From: Nocardia acidivorans NBRC 108247
GTDB lineage: Bacteria > Actinomycetota > Actinomycetes > Mycobacteriales > Mycobacteriaceae
Length of the DNA stretch: 43,942 nt
Assembly (NCBI RefSeq): GCF_001625085.1
Contig: NZ_BDAW01000083.1
Location: forward strand, 1 to 43,942
Direction of reading: 5' to 3'
Below are positions 16,676-23,999 of this stretch, one piece after another; position 1 is the stretch's first letter, and each line of letters begins with the position of its first letter. Both the position numbers and the translations under genes were made by a program. Below the pieces are notes generated by a model that saw nothing but the letters and a program-made list of their open reading frames with translations, ran no database searches and was not told the origin of the DNA.

Positions 16676-16792
16676 ATCGCCGGGCGCGTCGACGGGGGTG
16701 GAGGCGCGAACTCAGCCCGTCATCCCGGCACGCTCCGGCCGGGCTCCATTGAAAGATGTTGGGCGATAACTCGTGTGGATCCCCCCAAAAAG

Positions 16793-16945
16793 GCATGCGG
16801 GTATGGGGAGGTGGCATGCCTGGGTGGCGAGGTGGCGTGCCAGGGTGGCATGCCGGGATGGCGAGGGCACGCCGGGGTGGCGAGGTGGCGTGACGGGGTG
16901 GCGTGGCGGGGTGACGGGGTGGTACGCCGGGACGGCCAGGGGAGG
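16793..16945. repeat. G-rich degenerate repeat tract
   Basis: The plus strand is almost free of long A/T stretches and consists of variants of GGGTGGCG and GGTGGCGTG. A perfect 18-base copy (GGGTGGCGAGGTGGCGTG) occurs at 16822-16839 and 16875-16892, and GGCATGCC occurs at 16813-16820 and 16847-16854. It lies between the converging CHAT and TetR genes. The many GG/GGG runs could fold into a quadruplex. There is no CRISPR-like regularity and no coding pattern. Confidence 0.75.
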
Positions 16946-16968
16946 GGACGGTGGTTTGCGTACCGGCC

Positions 16969-17580
16969 TCAGTGGTGGGTGGTTCGGGCCAGGATGAAGT
17001 CGTCGACCAGGCGGGTGATGTCGGTTCGGGTGAAGGTGCGCAGGCCGGTGAGTTTGGTGAAGACGATGGGGCCGATCAGCTGGGCCAGGGCGAGGGTTAT
17101 GTCCAACTCGCCCAGTTCCTCTCGCACCTCGGGGGTGTCCAGAAGGCGATCGAAGGGCTGACGGTACTGCTCGATCACCCGGGCCTGCAGACTCGTGAAG
17201 GTGCGGGAGGTCATATCCTTCGACTCCGGGTTGCCCATGGCTATCCAGGCCAGGGTGGTCAACTGTAGTGGGGCCTCGTCGATCAGCGCGGATTGCCGGA
17301 CGATCAACTCCACCAGGCGGTCCCGGAGCGTTCCGGTCTCCGGCGGCGGTGACACCTGAGGCACCAGGCGCTCGAAGGTGGCCGCCAACAGGTCCGCGGA
17401 GCTGTCGAAGTGCCGGTACAGCGTCGTGCGCGCGACCTTGGACAGCGTGGTCACCGCATCGATGGTGACCGCCTGCACCCCACCCGTTTTCAGCAGGGTG
17501 GTGGCCGCGTCCAGCAGCCGGGCGCGCGAGCGCAGTTTGCGGGGATCGATATCGTCCCGGCCCGAATTCGCTGCTGGCAC
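16969..17580 (-). CDS. TetR-family regulator of the adjacent exporter
   Basis: 203 residues. The N-terminal DNA-binding domain (about 15-62) contains LLDAATTLLKTGGVQAVTID followed by the helix-turn-helix SKVARTTLYRHFDSSADLL. The C-terminal two-thirds is the helical ligand-binding domain, ending in IVFTKLTGLRTFTRTDITRL. It is transcribed away from a DHA2 exporter starting 72 bases away, with repeated operator-like sequences between them, so it is very probably the local repressor, released by the exporter's substrate. Ligand unknown. Confidence 0.92.
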   Translation of the reverse strand: MPAANSGRDDIDPRKLRSRARLLDAATTLLKTGGVQAVTIDAVTTLSKVARTTLYRHFDSSADLLAATFERLVPQVSPPPETGTLRDRLVELIVRQSALIDEAPLQLTTLAWIAMGNPESKDMTSRTFTSLQARVIEQYRQPFDRLLDTPEVREELGELDITLALAQLIGPIVFTKLTGLRTFTRTDITRLVDDFILARTTHH

Positions 17581-17598
17581 CGGACTGTTCCTTTCTTA

Positions 17599-17632
17599 CG
17601 CTACCGGTAGTACCGTAGCGCTACCGCCAGTA
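17599..17632. promoter_or_regulatory. Tandem operator-like repeats for the TetR/exporter pair
   Basis: CGCTACCGGTAGTA (17599-17612) and CGCTACCGCCAGTA (17619-17632) are direct repeats 20 bases apart, matching at 12 of 14 positions. The first contains the perfect palindrome CTACCGGTAG. Two turns of helix between copies suits cooperative binding of TetR dimers on one face. They lie 20 bases upstream of the exporter start. Confidence 0.68.
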
Positions 17633-17652
17633 TCGTTTCTCGGGGAGTTCCC

Positions 17653-19188
17653 ATGGTATCCACCGCTCAGGGCACAGCCGTCGGCACCAGATTGTCACGT
17701 GCCCAGCGCTGGATGCTCACGGTCTCCTGTCTGTGCGTCGCCCTGGTGGTCGCCGCCATGGCCGCGCTGTACTCCGCCCTGCCCGGTATCGCCGCCGAAA
17801 CCGGCGTCACCCAACAGCAGTTGACCTGGGTCGTCGACGGATACACCCTGGCCCTGGCCTGTCTGGTGTTGCCCGCCGGCGCGCTCGGCGACCGGCTCGG
17901 CCGGCGCGTGGTGCTGATCATCGGAATGGCCGTGTTCACAGTGGCTTCCGCGCTGCCGCTGCTCTTCGACGGCCCGCTGTGGTTGATCGGCGCGCGTGCC
18001 GCGGCCGGTGCGGGCGCGGCCTTCGTCATGCCCTCGACGCTCTCGCTGCTCACCGCCGGATTCCCGGAGGAGCAGCGGGGCCGGGCCGTGGGCATCTGGG
18101 CCGGGGTGGCGGGATCCGGTGGGGCACTGGGGATCATCGGCTCGGGCATCCTGTTGCGATGGCTGTCCTGGCAGTCGGTGTTCGTGGCCATGACCGTCGT
18201 CGGCGCGGTCCTGCTCATCGCCGGATTCACCGTCTCGGAGTCGGTCGACGCCGAGCGCCCGCCCCTGGACCCGTGGGGTTCGCTGAGCGTGGTCTGCGCC
18301 GTCGCCGCGATTGTCGTTGCCGCCATGGAGGTTCCGAGTCGCGGCTGGCTGGATTCGCTCGTACTGGGTCTGCTCGCGGGCGGTCTGCTCACCGCGCTGG
18401 TCTTCGTCCTGGTCGAATTGCGGGTTCCGCATCCGCTGCTGGATGTCCGGCTCTTCGCCGATCGCGGATTCGCCAGCGGCACACTCTCACTCACCGTCCA
18501 GTTCCTGGTCTCCTTCGGCCTGTTCATGCTGATCGTGCAGTACCTGCAACTCATCCTCGGCTATTCGCCGCTGGGTTCGTCCCTGGCGCTGGGGCCGATG
18601 GTCGTTCCGCTGGTGCTGGTTTCGCTCTTCGCGCCCCGGCTGGCCGAGCGGTTCGGCCTGCGCCTGGTGAGTCTGGTGGGGCTGACCATGGTCGGCATCG
18701 GCCTGCTTGTCACCGCCCGGTTGCAACTCGACAGCGGGTACTGGGGTGTGCTCTGGTCACTGCTCATCATGAGCACCGGTATGGGCCTGTGCACCGCCCC
18801 CGCGACCGCCGCGATCGTCGCGGGCACGCCGGTGGCGAAACACGGTGTGGCGGCGGCGGTGAACGATGCCGCCCGGGAGATCGGCGCGGCCCTCGGCATC
18901 GCGGTAGCGGGCAGTGTGCTCGCCGCCGGGTACGCCCACCGCATCGCCCCCGCCCTGCCGAAATTGCCCGAATCGGCGCGCGGTCCGGTGGGAGATTCGC
19001 TCGCCGCGGCCCTCCAGGTCGCCGAACGCGGCGGCCCCGCCGCGAAACCCCTGGCCGACTTCGCCAGAGCGGCTTTCCTGCACGGGTTTCAGCAGGCCGG
19101 GATGGCGCTCGGCGGCGCCGCACTGGTCTCGGCGGTGTTCATAGCCGCCTTCGCACCGGGCCGCGACTCCCAGCCGATTGCCAGCTGA
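17653..19188 (+). CDS. MFS exporter, DHA2 (14-helix) family
   Basis: 511 residues of a proton-coupled exporter. The opening helix AALYSALPGIAAETGVTQQQ and WVVDGYTLALACL are typical of DHA2 proteins, with motif A as GALGDRLGRRVVL. The number of hydrophobic segments suits 14 helices, and a longer soluble loop (LPKLPESARGPVGDSLAAAL) precedes the last helix, as in many actinobacterial members. The start has GGGGAG about six bases upstream. Divergent from a TetR gene, it is probably induced by its own substrate. A His-rich secreted peptide gene follows closely on the same strand. Confidence 0.92.
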   Translation: MVSTAQGTAVGTRLSRAQRWMLTVSCLCVALVVAAMAALYSALPGIAAETGVTQQQLTWVVDGYTLALACLVLPAGALGDRLGRRVVLIIGMAVFTVASALPLLFDGPLWLIGARAAAGAGAAFVMPSTLSLLTAGFPEEQRGRAVGIWAGVAGSGGALGIIGSGILLRWLSWQSVFVAMTVVGAVLLIAGFTVSESVDAERPPLDPWGSLSVVCAVAAIVVAAMEVPSRGWLDSLVLGLLAGGLLTALVFVLVELRVPHPLLDVRLFADRGFASGTLSLTVQFLVSFGLFMLIVQYLQLILGYSPLGSSLALGPMVVPLVLVSLFAPRLAERFGLRLVSLVGLTMVGIGLLVTARLQLDSGYWGVLWSLLIMSTGMGLCTAPATAAIVAGTPVAKHGVAAAVNDAAREIGAALGIAVAGSVLAAGYAHRIAPALPKLPESARGPVGDSLAAALQVAERGGPAAKPLADFARAAFLHGFQQAGMALGGAALVSAVFIAAFAPGRDSQPIAS

Positions 19189-19228
19189 CTCCGATGGACC
19201 TGTGAGGAATGAGTCGTTCGATAGGTGG

Positions 19229-19483
19229 ATGACCCGTACCGCAGTAGCAGCCCGCATTGCCGCGATAAGCATCTTCGCCGCCGTACCCCTTGCCGCCCTG
19301 GCCATTCCGGCCACCGCCGACGCGAATATCTCCGACCCCGCCGATACCGCCCAACCCTGGCAGCATCACGGTGACCGGAATCATCACGGCGATCGGCATC
19401 ACCACCATCACGGCAACTGGGACAACGACAACTGGCCCGCCCTGCCGCCGCTGCCCCCGGGCACCGGCTCGTTCGGCGGCTGA
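19229..19483 (+). CDS. Small secreted His-rich protein
   Basis: 84 residues from ATG 19229. GTG 19202 in the same frame is an alternative, because the AGGTGG site sits almost against the ATG. A signal peptide (ARIAAISIFAAVPLAALAIP, cleaved after TADA) precedes a short mature chain. That chain holds eleven histidines in a cluster of HH and HHHHH runs separated by D/N/G, then a Pro-rich end LPPLPPGTGSFGG. The His cluster suggests metal binding outside the membrane; the role is unknown. It follows the DHA2 exporter by 40 bases and precedes a strong terminator. The last residues TGSFGG are shared with the unrelated secreted protein at 32117-32494. Confidence 0.72.
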   Translation: MTRTAVAARIAAISIFAAVPLAALAIPATADANISDPADTAQPWQHHGDRNHHGDRHHHHHGNWDNDNWPALPPLPPGTGSFGG

Positions 19484-19500
19484 TCGCCGATCTGCCCGGC

Positions 19501-19531
19501 CGAGCCCCTCCCGACCCGCGGGAGGGGCTCG
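19501..19531. terminator. Bidirectional terminator
   Basis: Perfect 12-base stem CGAGCCCCTCCC / GGGAGGGGCTCG, 7-base loop, followed by TTTCTCATT on the plus strand. It separates the His-rich peptide gene from the converging zinc-ribbon gene. Confidence 0.88.
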
Positions 19532-19535
19532 TTTC

Positions 19536-20189
19536 TCATTGCGGGCGGCCGCAATTGGAGCAGAAGGCGGTCCCCGCCTGGATCTGATGCCCGCATCCGG
19601 TGCAGTGGGTGCGCAGATCCAGCGCGGTACCGCAGGACCCGCAGAACCGCCCGCCGGTGGTGGTCGCCGCGCAGGTCGGGCAGGTCACCCGAGTCGGCAC
19701 CGACATATCCTGATTCTGCGTCCAGTTCTGCTGATTGGCCGCATCGCGATACTGCGATCCGCGCGCCTGCGCCTGTGCCTGCGCCAGCTGATGCGCGGCC
19801 ATCGGCGAACAGCGCGTGCACTGTCCGACGTGATCGTTCCAGCAGATCCGGGCACAGACCCAGGAGCCGCAGCCGCCGCAGAGCCGGAAGTCGTCCTTGA
19901 CCAGGTCCACGGCCTTGGCGAACGCCTTGTCCTTGGTCGCCGAAGCCGAACCGCCACTCCAGGTATTGGAGAAATCGTCGGCGGCATTGGAGACCTTGTA
20001 GATCGTCTTGGAGTAGTCGCCGAACAGATCGCGCAGCACCCGCAGCACACCGCGCCCGCGCGACAGATAGTTCTGTTCGAACGGCGATCGGTAGGCGGTG
20101 CTACAGCGGCCGCAATGGAACTCCCACTGGAAGCCGTTGTCATTGGAGTTGTCGGAATAGGAGCTGGTGAAAACGACCGGTGCGGTCAT
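19536..20189 (-). CDS. Cysteine-rich zinc-ribbon protein
   Basis: 217 residues from ATG 20189, chosen because the longer in-frame extension (TRGPGGPVAYVR and so on) looks unlike protein. Sixteen cysteines fall in eight pairs: 26/29, 104/107, 112/116, 124/127, 170/173, 183/186, 196/199 and 210/213. The last four pairs form a tandem zinc ribbon (double zinc-ribbon type; CPTCAATTTGGRFCGSCG, then HCTGCG and FCSNCG). The middle four form a second metal site region. A basic and polar stretch rich in Ala and Gln joins them. No membrane segment. Such proteins are usually adaptors or nucleic-acid or protein binders; the function is unknown. It is monocistronic and divergent from a serine hydrolase gene. 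Confidence 0.8.
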   Translation of the reverse strand: MTAPVVFTSSYSDNSNDNGFQWEFHCGRCSTAYRSPFEQNYLSRGRGVLRVLRDLFGDYSKTIYKVSNAADDFSNTWSGGSASATKDKAFAKAVDLVKDDFRLCGGCGSWVCARICWNDHVGQCTRCSPMAAHQLAQAQAQARGSQYRDAANQQNWTQNQDMSVPTRVTCPTCAATTTGGRFCGSCGTALDLRTHCTGCGHQIQAGTAFCSNCGRPQ

Positions 20190-20425
20190 GGCGCGAGTGA
20201 TTCCTTTGCAGCTCAGCGAGGTACGAACGTACGCGACCGGACCCCCCGGACCACGTGTCGTCAGGTTCATATCGTATGACGCGCGAGCTCCGCAACAGCA
20301 GGGACGAATGCGGACAGCGCCCGCGCCCCGAGAAGCTCCGCCCCAGGAAGTCGGGGGTCACGAATCGATAACGGACCGGTCGTCCGGCCGATGTGTCCGA
20401 CGGGACTTCGGGAGAGGCGGATGGC

Positions 20426-21745
20426 ATGTTTCGAATGGTGACAGCCGGTGTGGCGGCGGTGATTACGGCGAGTTTGCTGCTGGTCGGTGCGCCCGGTGCG
20501 CAGGCGAGGTCCACGCAGCGGCACTGCGAGGTGAGCAGCGGGCGCGTCCCGCAGACCGCGAATCCGGAAGAGGTGGGCCTGGATTCGGCCGCCCTGCGAC
20601 GCGCCGTCGACTTCGCCGCCGATCCGTCGCGCTTCACCGTGCAGATCTTCCGGAACAACTGTCTGGTGGCGGGCGGGCCGAACAATCAGCGCGCGGGCGC
20701 GATGCCGTGGAATCTGTGGAGCAGCACCAAGAGTGTGGTGTCGCTGGTGGCGGGTGCGGCGGTGGATGCCGGACTGCTGCGCATCGATGCGCCGATCGAC
20801 GCCTATCTGCCCGCCGGACTGGGCGATTCGGCGCACCGGGCGATCACCGTGCGCAGCCTGCTCACCGAGACCTCCGGGATGCAGGTGGCCGTGGCCTCGG
20901 AGGGCGTCACCGGACTGGTCCAGCTGGACCCGAATGTGGTGGCACAGGCGCTGGCCATGCCCATCGTGCACCCGCAGGGCACGCAGTGGCAGTACAGTCA
21001 GCGCGCGGTCGATCTGCTGGTGTATGTGGTGCAACAGGCGGTGGGGGAGGACTTCCAGGCATTCGCGCAACGGAAACTGTTCACGCCCTTGGGGATTGAG
21101 CGCACCGACTATCACTGGGCGCGCGATCGCAGTCGGAACACCTACGGATACGCGCACCTGGTGTTGCCGCCGGATGACTTCGTCAAGCTCGGGCTGCTGG
21201 TCGCCAACCGCGGCGATTGGCATGGCACACAGGTGATCTCGGCCGACTATCTGACCCAGGCGACCACCTCGACCGCCGCGAACGACTGCTATGGCTTCCT
21301 GTTCGTGGTGAACGGTCCCGACTGCGGCTCCATCTTTCCGGGCATGCCCGCCGATGCCGTGCAGATGTCGGGAATGATGCGGCAGGACAATACGATCGTG
21401 CCGAGTCTGGGCCTGCTGGTCAGCTGGACCGGGGTGACCGTGCCCGGCGGTTCGGTGAGCTTTCCGCATGATGTGCTGCGCGCCTTGACTTTCGCCTTCC
21501 GCGATCCGATCCTGGCCGATCCGGGACCGTACCAGGATCATCCGGATATCAGCCTGGCCGATCCGATGATCTCCAATCCGGCGGCCACCCTGGCCGCGCT
21601 CGGGCTCGGGCCGATGGCGTATCCGGGCTGCGGGTTGCTGACCTGCCTGGACAAACCCCTCGCACCGCCGGTCTCGGATTGGCCGCCGGGGTGCTACATC
21701 GTCGGCTGCTTCGGAACCGGCCCGGGGACCCCTGGAATTCGATAG
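20426..21745 (+). CDS. Secreted serine hydrolase of the beta-lactamase/PBP-like (class C) superfamily
   Basis: 439 residues from ATG 20426, with GGGAGAGG upstream. A signal peptide (about 1-27, ending GAQA) is followed by the catalytic domain. The nucleophile motif SxxK is S99-S-T-K102, and the second motif is Y190-S-Q in place of the common YxN. LGIERTDYHWA and the GYAHLVLPPDDFVKLGLLV segment fit the esterase/D-Ala-D-Ala peptidase group. The C-terminal tail has extra cysteines (YPGCGLLTC, GCYIVGC). It should act in the cell envelope as an esterase, peptidase or transferase. A resistance role is not implied. No operon partner is evident; a metal ATPase follows on the same strand after 70 bases. 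Confidence 0.85.
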   Translation: MFRMVTAGVAAVITASLLLVGAPGAQARSTQRHCEVSSGRVPQTANPEEVGLDSAALRRAVDFAADPSRFTVQIFRNNCLVAGGPNNQRAGAMPWNLWSSTKSVVSLVAGAAVDAGLLRIDAPIDAYLPAGLGDSAHRAITVRSLLTETSGMQVAVASEGVTGLVQLDPNVVAQALAMPIVHPQGTQWQYSQRAVDLLVYVVQQAVGEDFQAFAQRKLFTPLGIERTDYHWARDRSRNTYGYAHLVLPPDDFVKLGLLVANRGDWHGTQVISADYLTQATTSTAANDCYGFLFVVNGPDCGSIFPGMPADAVQMSGMMRQDNTIVPSLGLLVSWTGVTVPGGSVSFPHDVLRALTFAFRDPILADPGPYQDHPDISLADPMISNPAATLAALGLGPMAYPGCGLLTCLDKPLAPPVSDWPPGCYIVGCFGTGPGTPGIR

Positions 21746-21788
21746 GGGTCGCCGCGGGTGACTCGCCGATCACATCGGGCTGGCGAGG

Positions 21789-21803
21789 TACCCCCGGAGG
21801 GTA
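21789..21803. promoter_or_regulatory. CsoR-type operator-like inverted repeat
   Basis: TACCC-CCGGA-GGGTA, read on the other strand as ATACCC-TCCG-GGGGTA. This matches the general form of copper-sensor CsoR sites (ATACCC ... GGGGTA). It lies 12 bases before the ATPase start, overlapping a GGAGG and a TATAT stretch. The CsoR gene is not in the window. Match by eye only. Confidence 0.55.
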
Positions 21804-21815
21804 TATGGTCGGGGC

Positions 21816-23930
21816 ATGGAGCATCAGGGACATGCCACGCACGGGGACCTGGATCACGCCGAGCACGAGGCCATGACCGCCGGTCACGAAGGTATGGATC
21901 ACGCCGCCATGGATCACGGCGGGCACGGCGGACATGCCGGGCACGCGGGCATGTCCATGGATGATATGGCCCGTGACATGCGCAATCGCTTCCTGGTGGC
22001 GCTGGTCTTCTCGCTGCTGGTGATGTTCTGGTCGCCCATGGCCGAGGACATGTTCGGCCTGCATCTGCCCGTCCCGTTCGGCCTGCGCCAGGACATCTGG
22101 GCGCTCATCCTGAGCCTGCCGGTGATCTTCTACTCCTCGACCATCTTCTTCACCGGAGCGGTCGCGGCCCTGAAGGCCCGCACCCTCGACATGATGGTGC
22201 TGGTCGCCGTCGGCATCGGCGCGGGCTGGCTGTACTCGCTCGCCATCACCCTCACCGGCGGCGGCGAGGTGTTCTACGAGGCGTCGACCATGCTCGCCAC
22301 CTTCGTCCTGCTCGGGCACTGGTTCGAGATGCGGGCGCGCGGCGGGGCCAATGACGCCATTCGCGCACTGCTCGATCTCGCGCCGCCGCGGGCCGTGGTC
22401 ATCCGTGACGGTCGGGAAGTCGAAATCCCCACCGCCGAAGTCATTGTCGGCGATGTGCTGCTGGTGCGCCCCGGTGCGAAGATCGCCGTCGACGGTGAGG
22501 TCGTCGAAGGTGAGAGCGAAGTCGACGAATCCATGGTCACCGGTGAGAGCCTGCCGGTGCACAAGGAATCCGGTGCCGCCGTCATCGGCGCGACCCTGAA
22601 CAAGAACGGCGTGCTGCGCGTACGGGCCACCAAGGTCGGCTCCGACACCGCGCTCGCGCAGATCGTGAATCTCGTTCAGGAGGCCCAGAATTCGAAGGCC
22701 CCCGGCCAGAAGTTGGCCGACCGCGCGGCCTTCTGGCTGGTCTTGGTCGCATTGATCGGCGGCGCACTGACTTTGGTGGTGTGGCTGCTCGCCGGAGCCA
22801 CCTTCGCCAAGGCCATGCTGTTCGCCATTACGGTCGTGGTCATCACCTGCCCCGACGCGCTGGGTCTGGCCACACCGACCGCCATCATGGTCGGCACCGG
22901 CCTCGGCGCGAAACGCGGCGTGCTGTTCAAGAACGCCATGGCCCTGGAGAGCGCCGCGCGTATCCAGACCGTCGTCATGGACAAGACCGGCACCCTCACC
23001 AAGGGCGAGCCCGAGGTCACCGAGATCGTCACCGACGGTGTGATCACCGCCGCGGAGCTCATTGCGCTGCTGGCGGCCGTCGAACGCGAATCCGAGCATC
23101 CGCTGGCCGAGGCCGTCGTGCGATACGCCGAGGGTCACGGCGCGAATGGTGAACGGGCACAGGACTTCGAGAACATTCCCGGCCACGGAGCCGTCGCGAC
23201 GGTCGGCGGTCGCCGCGTGGTGGTCGGCAACCGCCGACTGCTCGAGCGCGAAGGAATCGAACTCGGCGATCTGGCCGGCGCGCGCGATCGGGTGGCCGGC
23301 GCGGGACAGACCGCGGTGCTGGCCGCGGTGGACGGAAAAGCCGCCGCGGTCATAGGGATTGCCGACGCCGCCCGCGAAACCTCCGCGCGCGCGGTGCGGG
23401 ACCTGCACGATATGGGCATCGAAGTCGTCATGCTCACCGGTGACAACCAGGCCACCGCGGCGCGCATCGCCGCCGAACTCGGCATCGACACCGTCATCGC
23501 CGAAGTCCTGCCCGGTGACAAGGCCGATAAGATCGCCGAATTGCAGTCCACCGGAAAGAAAGTCGCCATGGTGGGCGACGGCGTCAATGACGCCCCGGCC
23601 CTGGCGCGGGCGGATCTGGGCATCGCGATCGGCGCGGGTACCGATGTGGCGATCGAAACCGCCGACCTGGTCCTCATGCGGTCCGATCCGCTGGACGTGC
23701 CGACCGCCCTGCGCATCGGCCGCGGCACCCTGCGCAAGATGCACCAGAACCTGGCCTGGGCGGTCGGTTACAACACCATCGCCCTGCCCATCGCCGCGGG
23801 CGTGTTCGAACCGGCCTTCGGTTTCACCCTCCGCCCGGAGATCGCGGCCCTGTCCATGTCCGGCTCCAGCGTCATCGTCGCGCTGAACGCCCTGTCCCTC
23901 AAGCGTTTACGGCTACCTACGCAGCGCTAG
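21816..23930 (+). CDS. P1B-type heavy-metal-translocating ATPase (CopB-like)
   Basis: 704 residues. The N-terminus (1-47) is a His/Met-rich cytosolic metal-binding tail (for example HGGHGGHAGHAGMSMDDM) without a CxxC ferredoxin-like domain, as in CopB-type pumps. Actuator TGES is present (MVTGESLPVH), the phosphorylated Asp is D389 in DKTGTLTKGEP, and the nucleotide domain has SEHPLAEAV (HP motif), MLTGDNQATA and MVGDGVNDAP. The transport motif in the sixth helix is C345-P346-D347 in ITCPDALGLATP, where CopA has CPC and CopB has CPH. Helix 8 contains MSGSSVIVALNAL. It exports a transition metal, probably copper, across the cytoplasmic membrane. The CsoR-like site upstream supports copper. The altered third residue makes the substrate less certain. 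Confidence 0.93.
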   Translation: MEHQGHATHGDLDHAEHEAMTAGHEGMDHAAMDHGGHGGHAGHAGMSMDDMARDMRNRFLVALVFSLLVMFWSPMAEDMFGLHLPVPFGLRQDIWALILSLPVIFYSSTIFFTGAVAALKARTLDMMVLVAVGIGAGWLYSLAITLTGGGEVFYEASTMLATFVLLGHWFEMRARGGANDAIRALLDLAPPRAVVIRDGREVEIPTAEVIVGDVLLVRPGAKIAVDGEVVEGESEVDESMVTGESLPVHKESGAAVIGATLNKNGVLRVRATKVGSDTALAQIVNLVQEAQNSKAPGQKLADRAAFWLVLVALIGGALTLVVWLLAGATFAKAMLFAITVVVITCPDALGLATPTAIMVGTGLGAKRGVLFKNAMALESAARIQTVVMDKTGTLTKGEPEVTEIVTDGVITAAELIALLAAVERESEHPLAEAVVRYAEGHGANGERAQDFENIPGHGAVATVGGRRVVVGNRRLLEREGIELGDLAGARDRVAGAGQTAVLAAVDGKAAAVIGIADAARETSARAVRDLHDMGIEVVMLTGDNQATAARIAAELGIDTVIAEVLPGDKADKIAELQSTGKKVAMVGDGVNDAPALARADLGIAIGAGTDVAIETADLVLMRSDPLDVPTALRIGRGTLRKMHQNLAWAVGYNTIALPIAAGVFEPAFGFTLRPEIAALSMSGSSVIVALNALSLKRLRLPTQR

Positions 23931-23933
23931 AGG

Positions 23934-23999
23934 TCAGCTGATCTCCACGGCGGGCACCTGCCGGGTCCCGTCGAGGGTCCGCACCGCGCCGCGTGCGAG
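23934..23999 (-). other. In-frame coding-like tail beyond the patatin stop
   Basis: Directly after the TGA of the patatin gene (24002-24000), the same frame continues for 21 sense codons to a second TGA at 23936-23934. The sequence includes LDGTRQVPAVEIS, and 20 of 21 codons end in G or C. It may be the original C-terminus cut off by a nonsense change, or chance. No restart codon or ribosome site is evident. Confidence 0.35.

Noticed and set aside
16793..16945. G-rich repeats considered as a CRISPR array
   Set aside because: Spacing is irregular, repeats are degenerate and no cas gene is present.
20426..21745. Serine hydrolase considered as an antibiotic beta-lactamase
   Set aside because: SxxK and YxQ motifs fit the broad esterase/peptidase group; nothing specific to beta-lactam resistance is visible.
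21549..23744. A 731-codon minus-strand open frame opposite the metal ATPase
   Set aside because: By-product of third-position G/C bias; the plus-strand ATPase has all family motifs.
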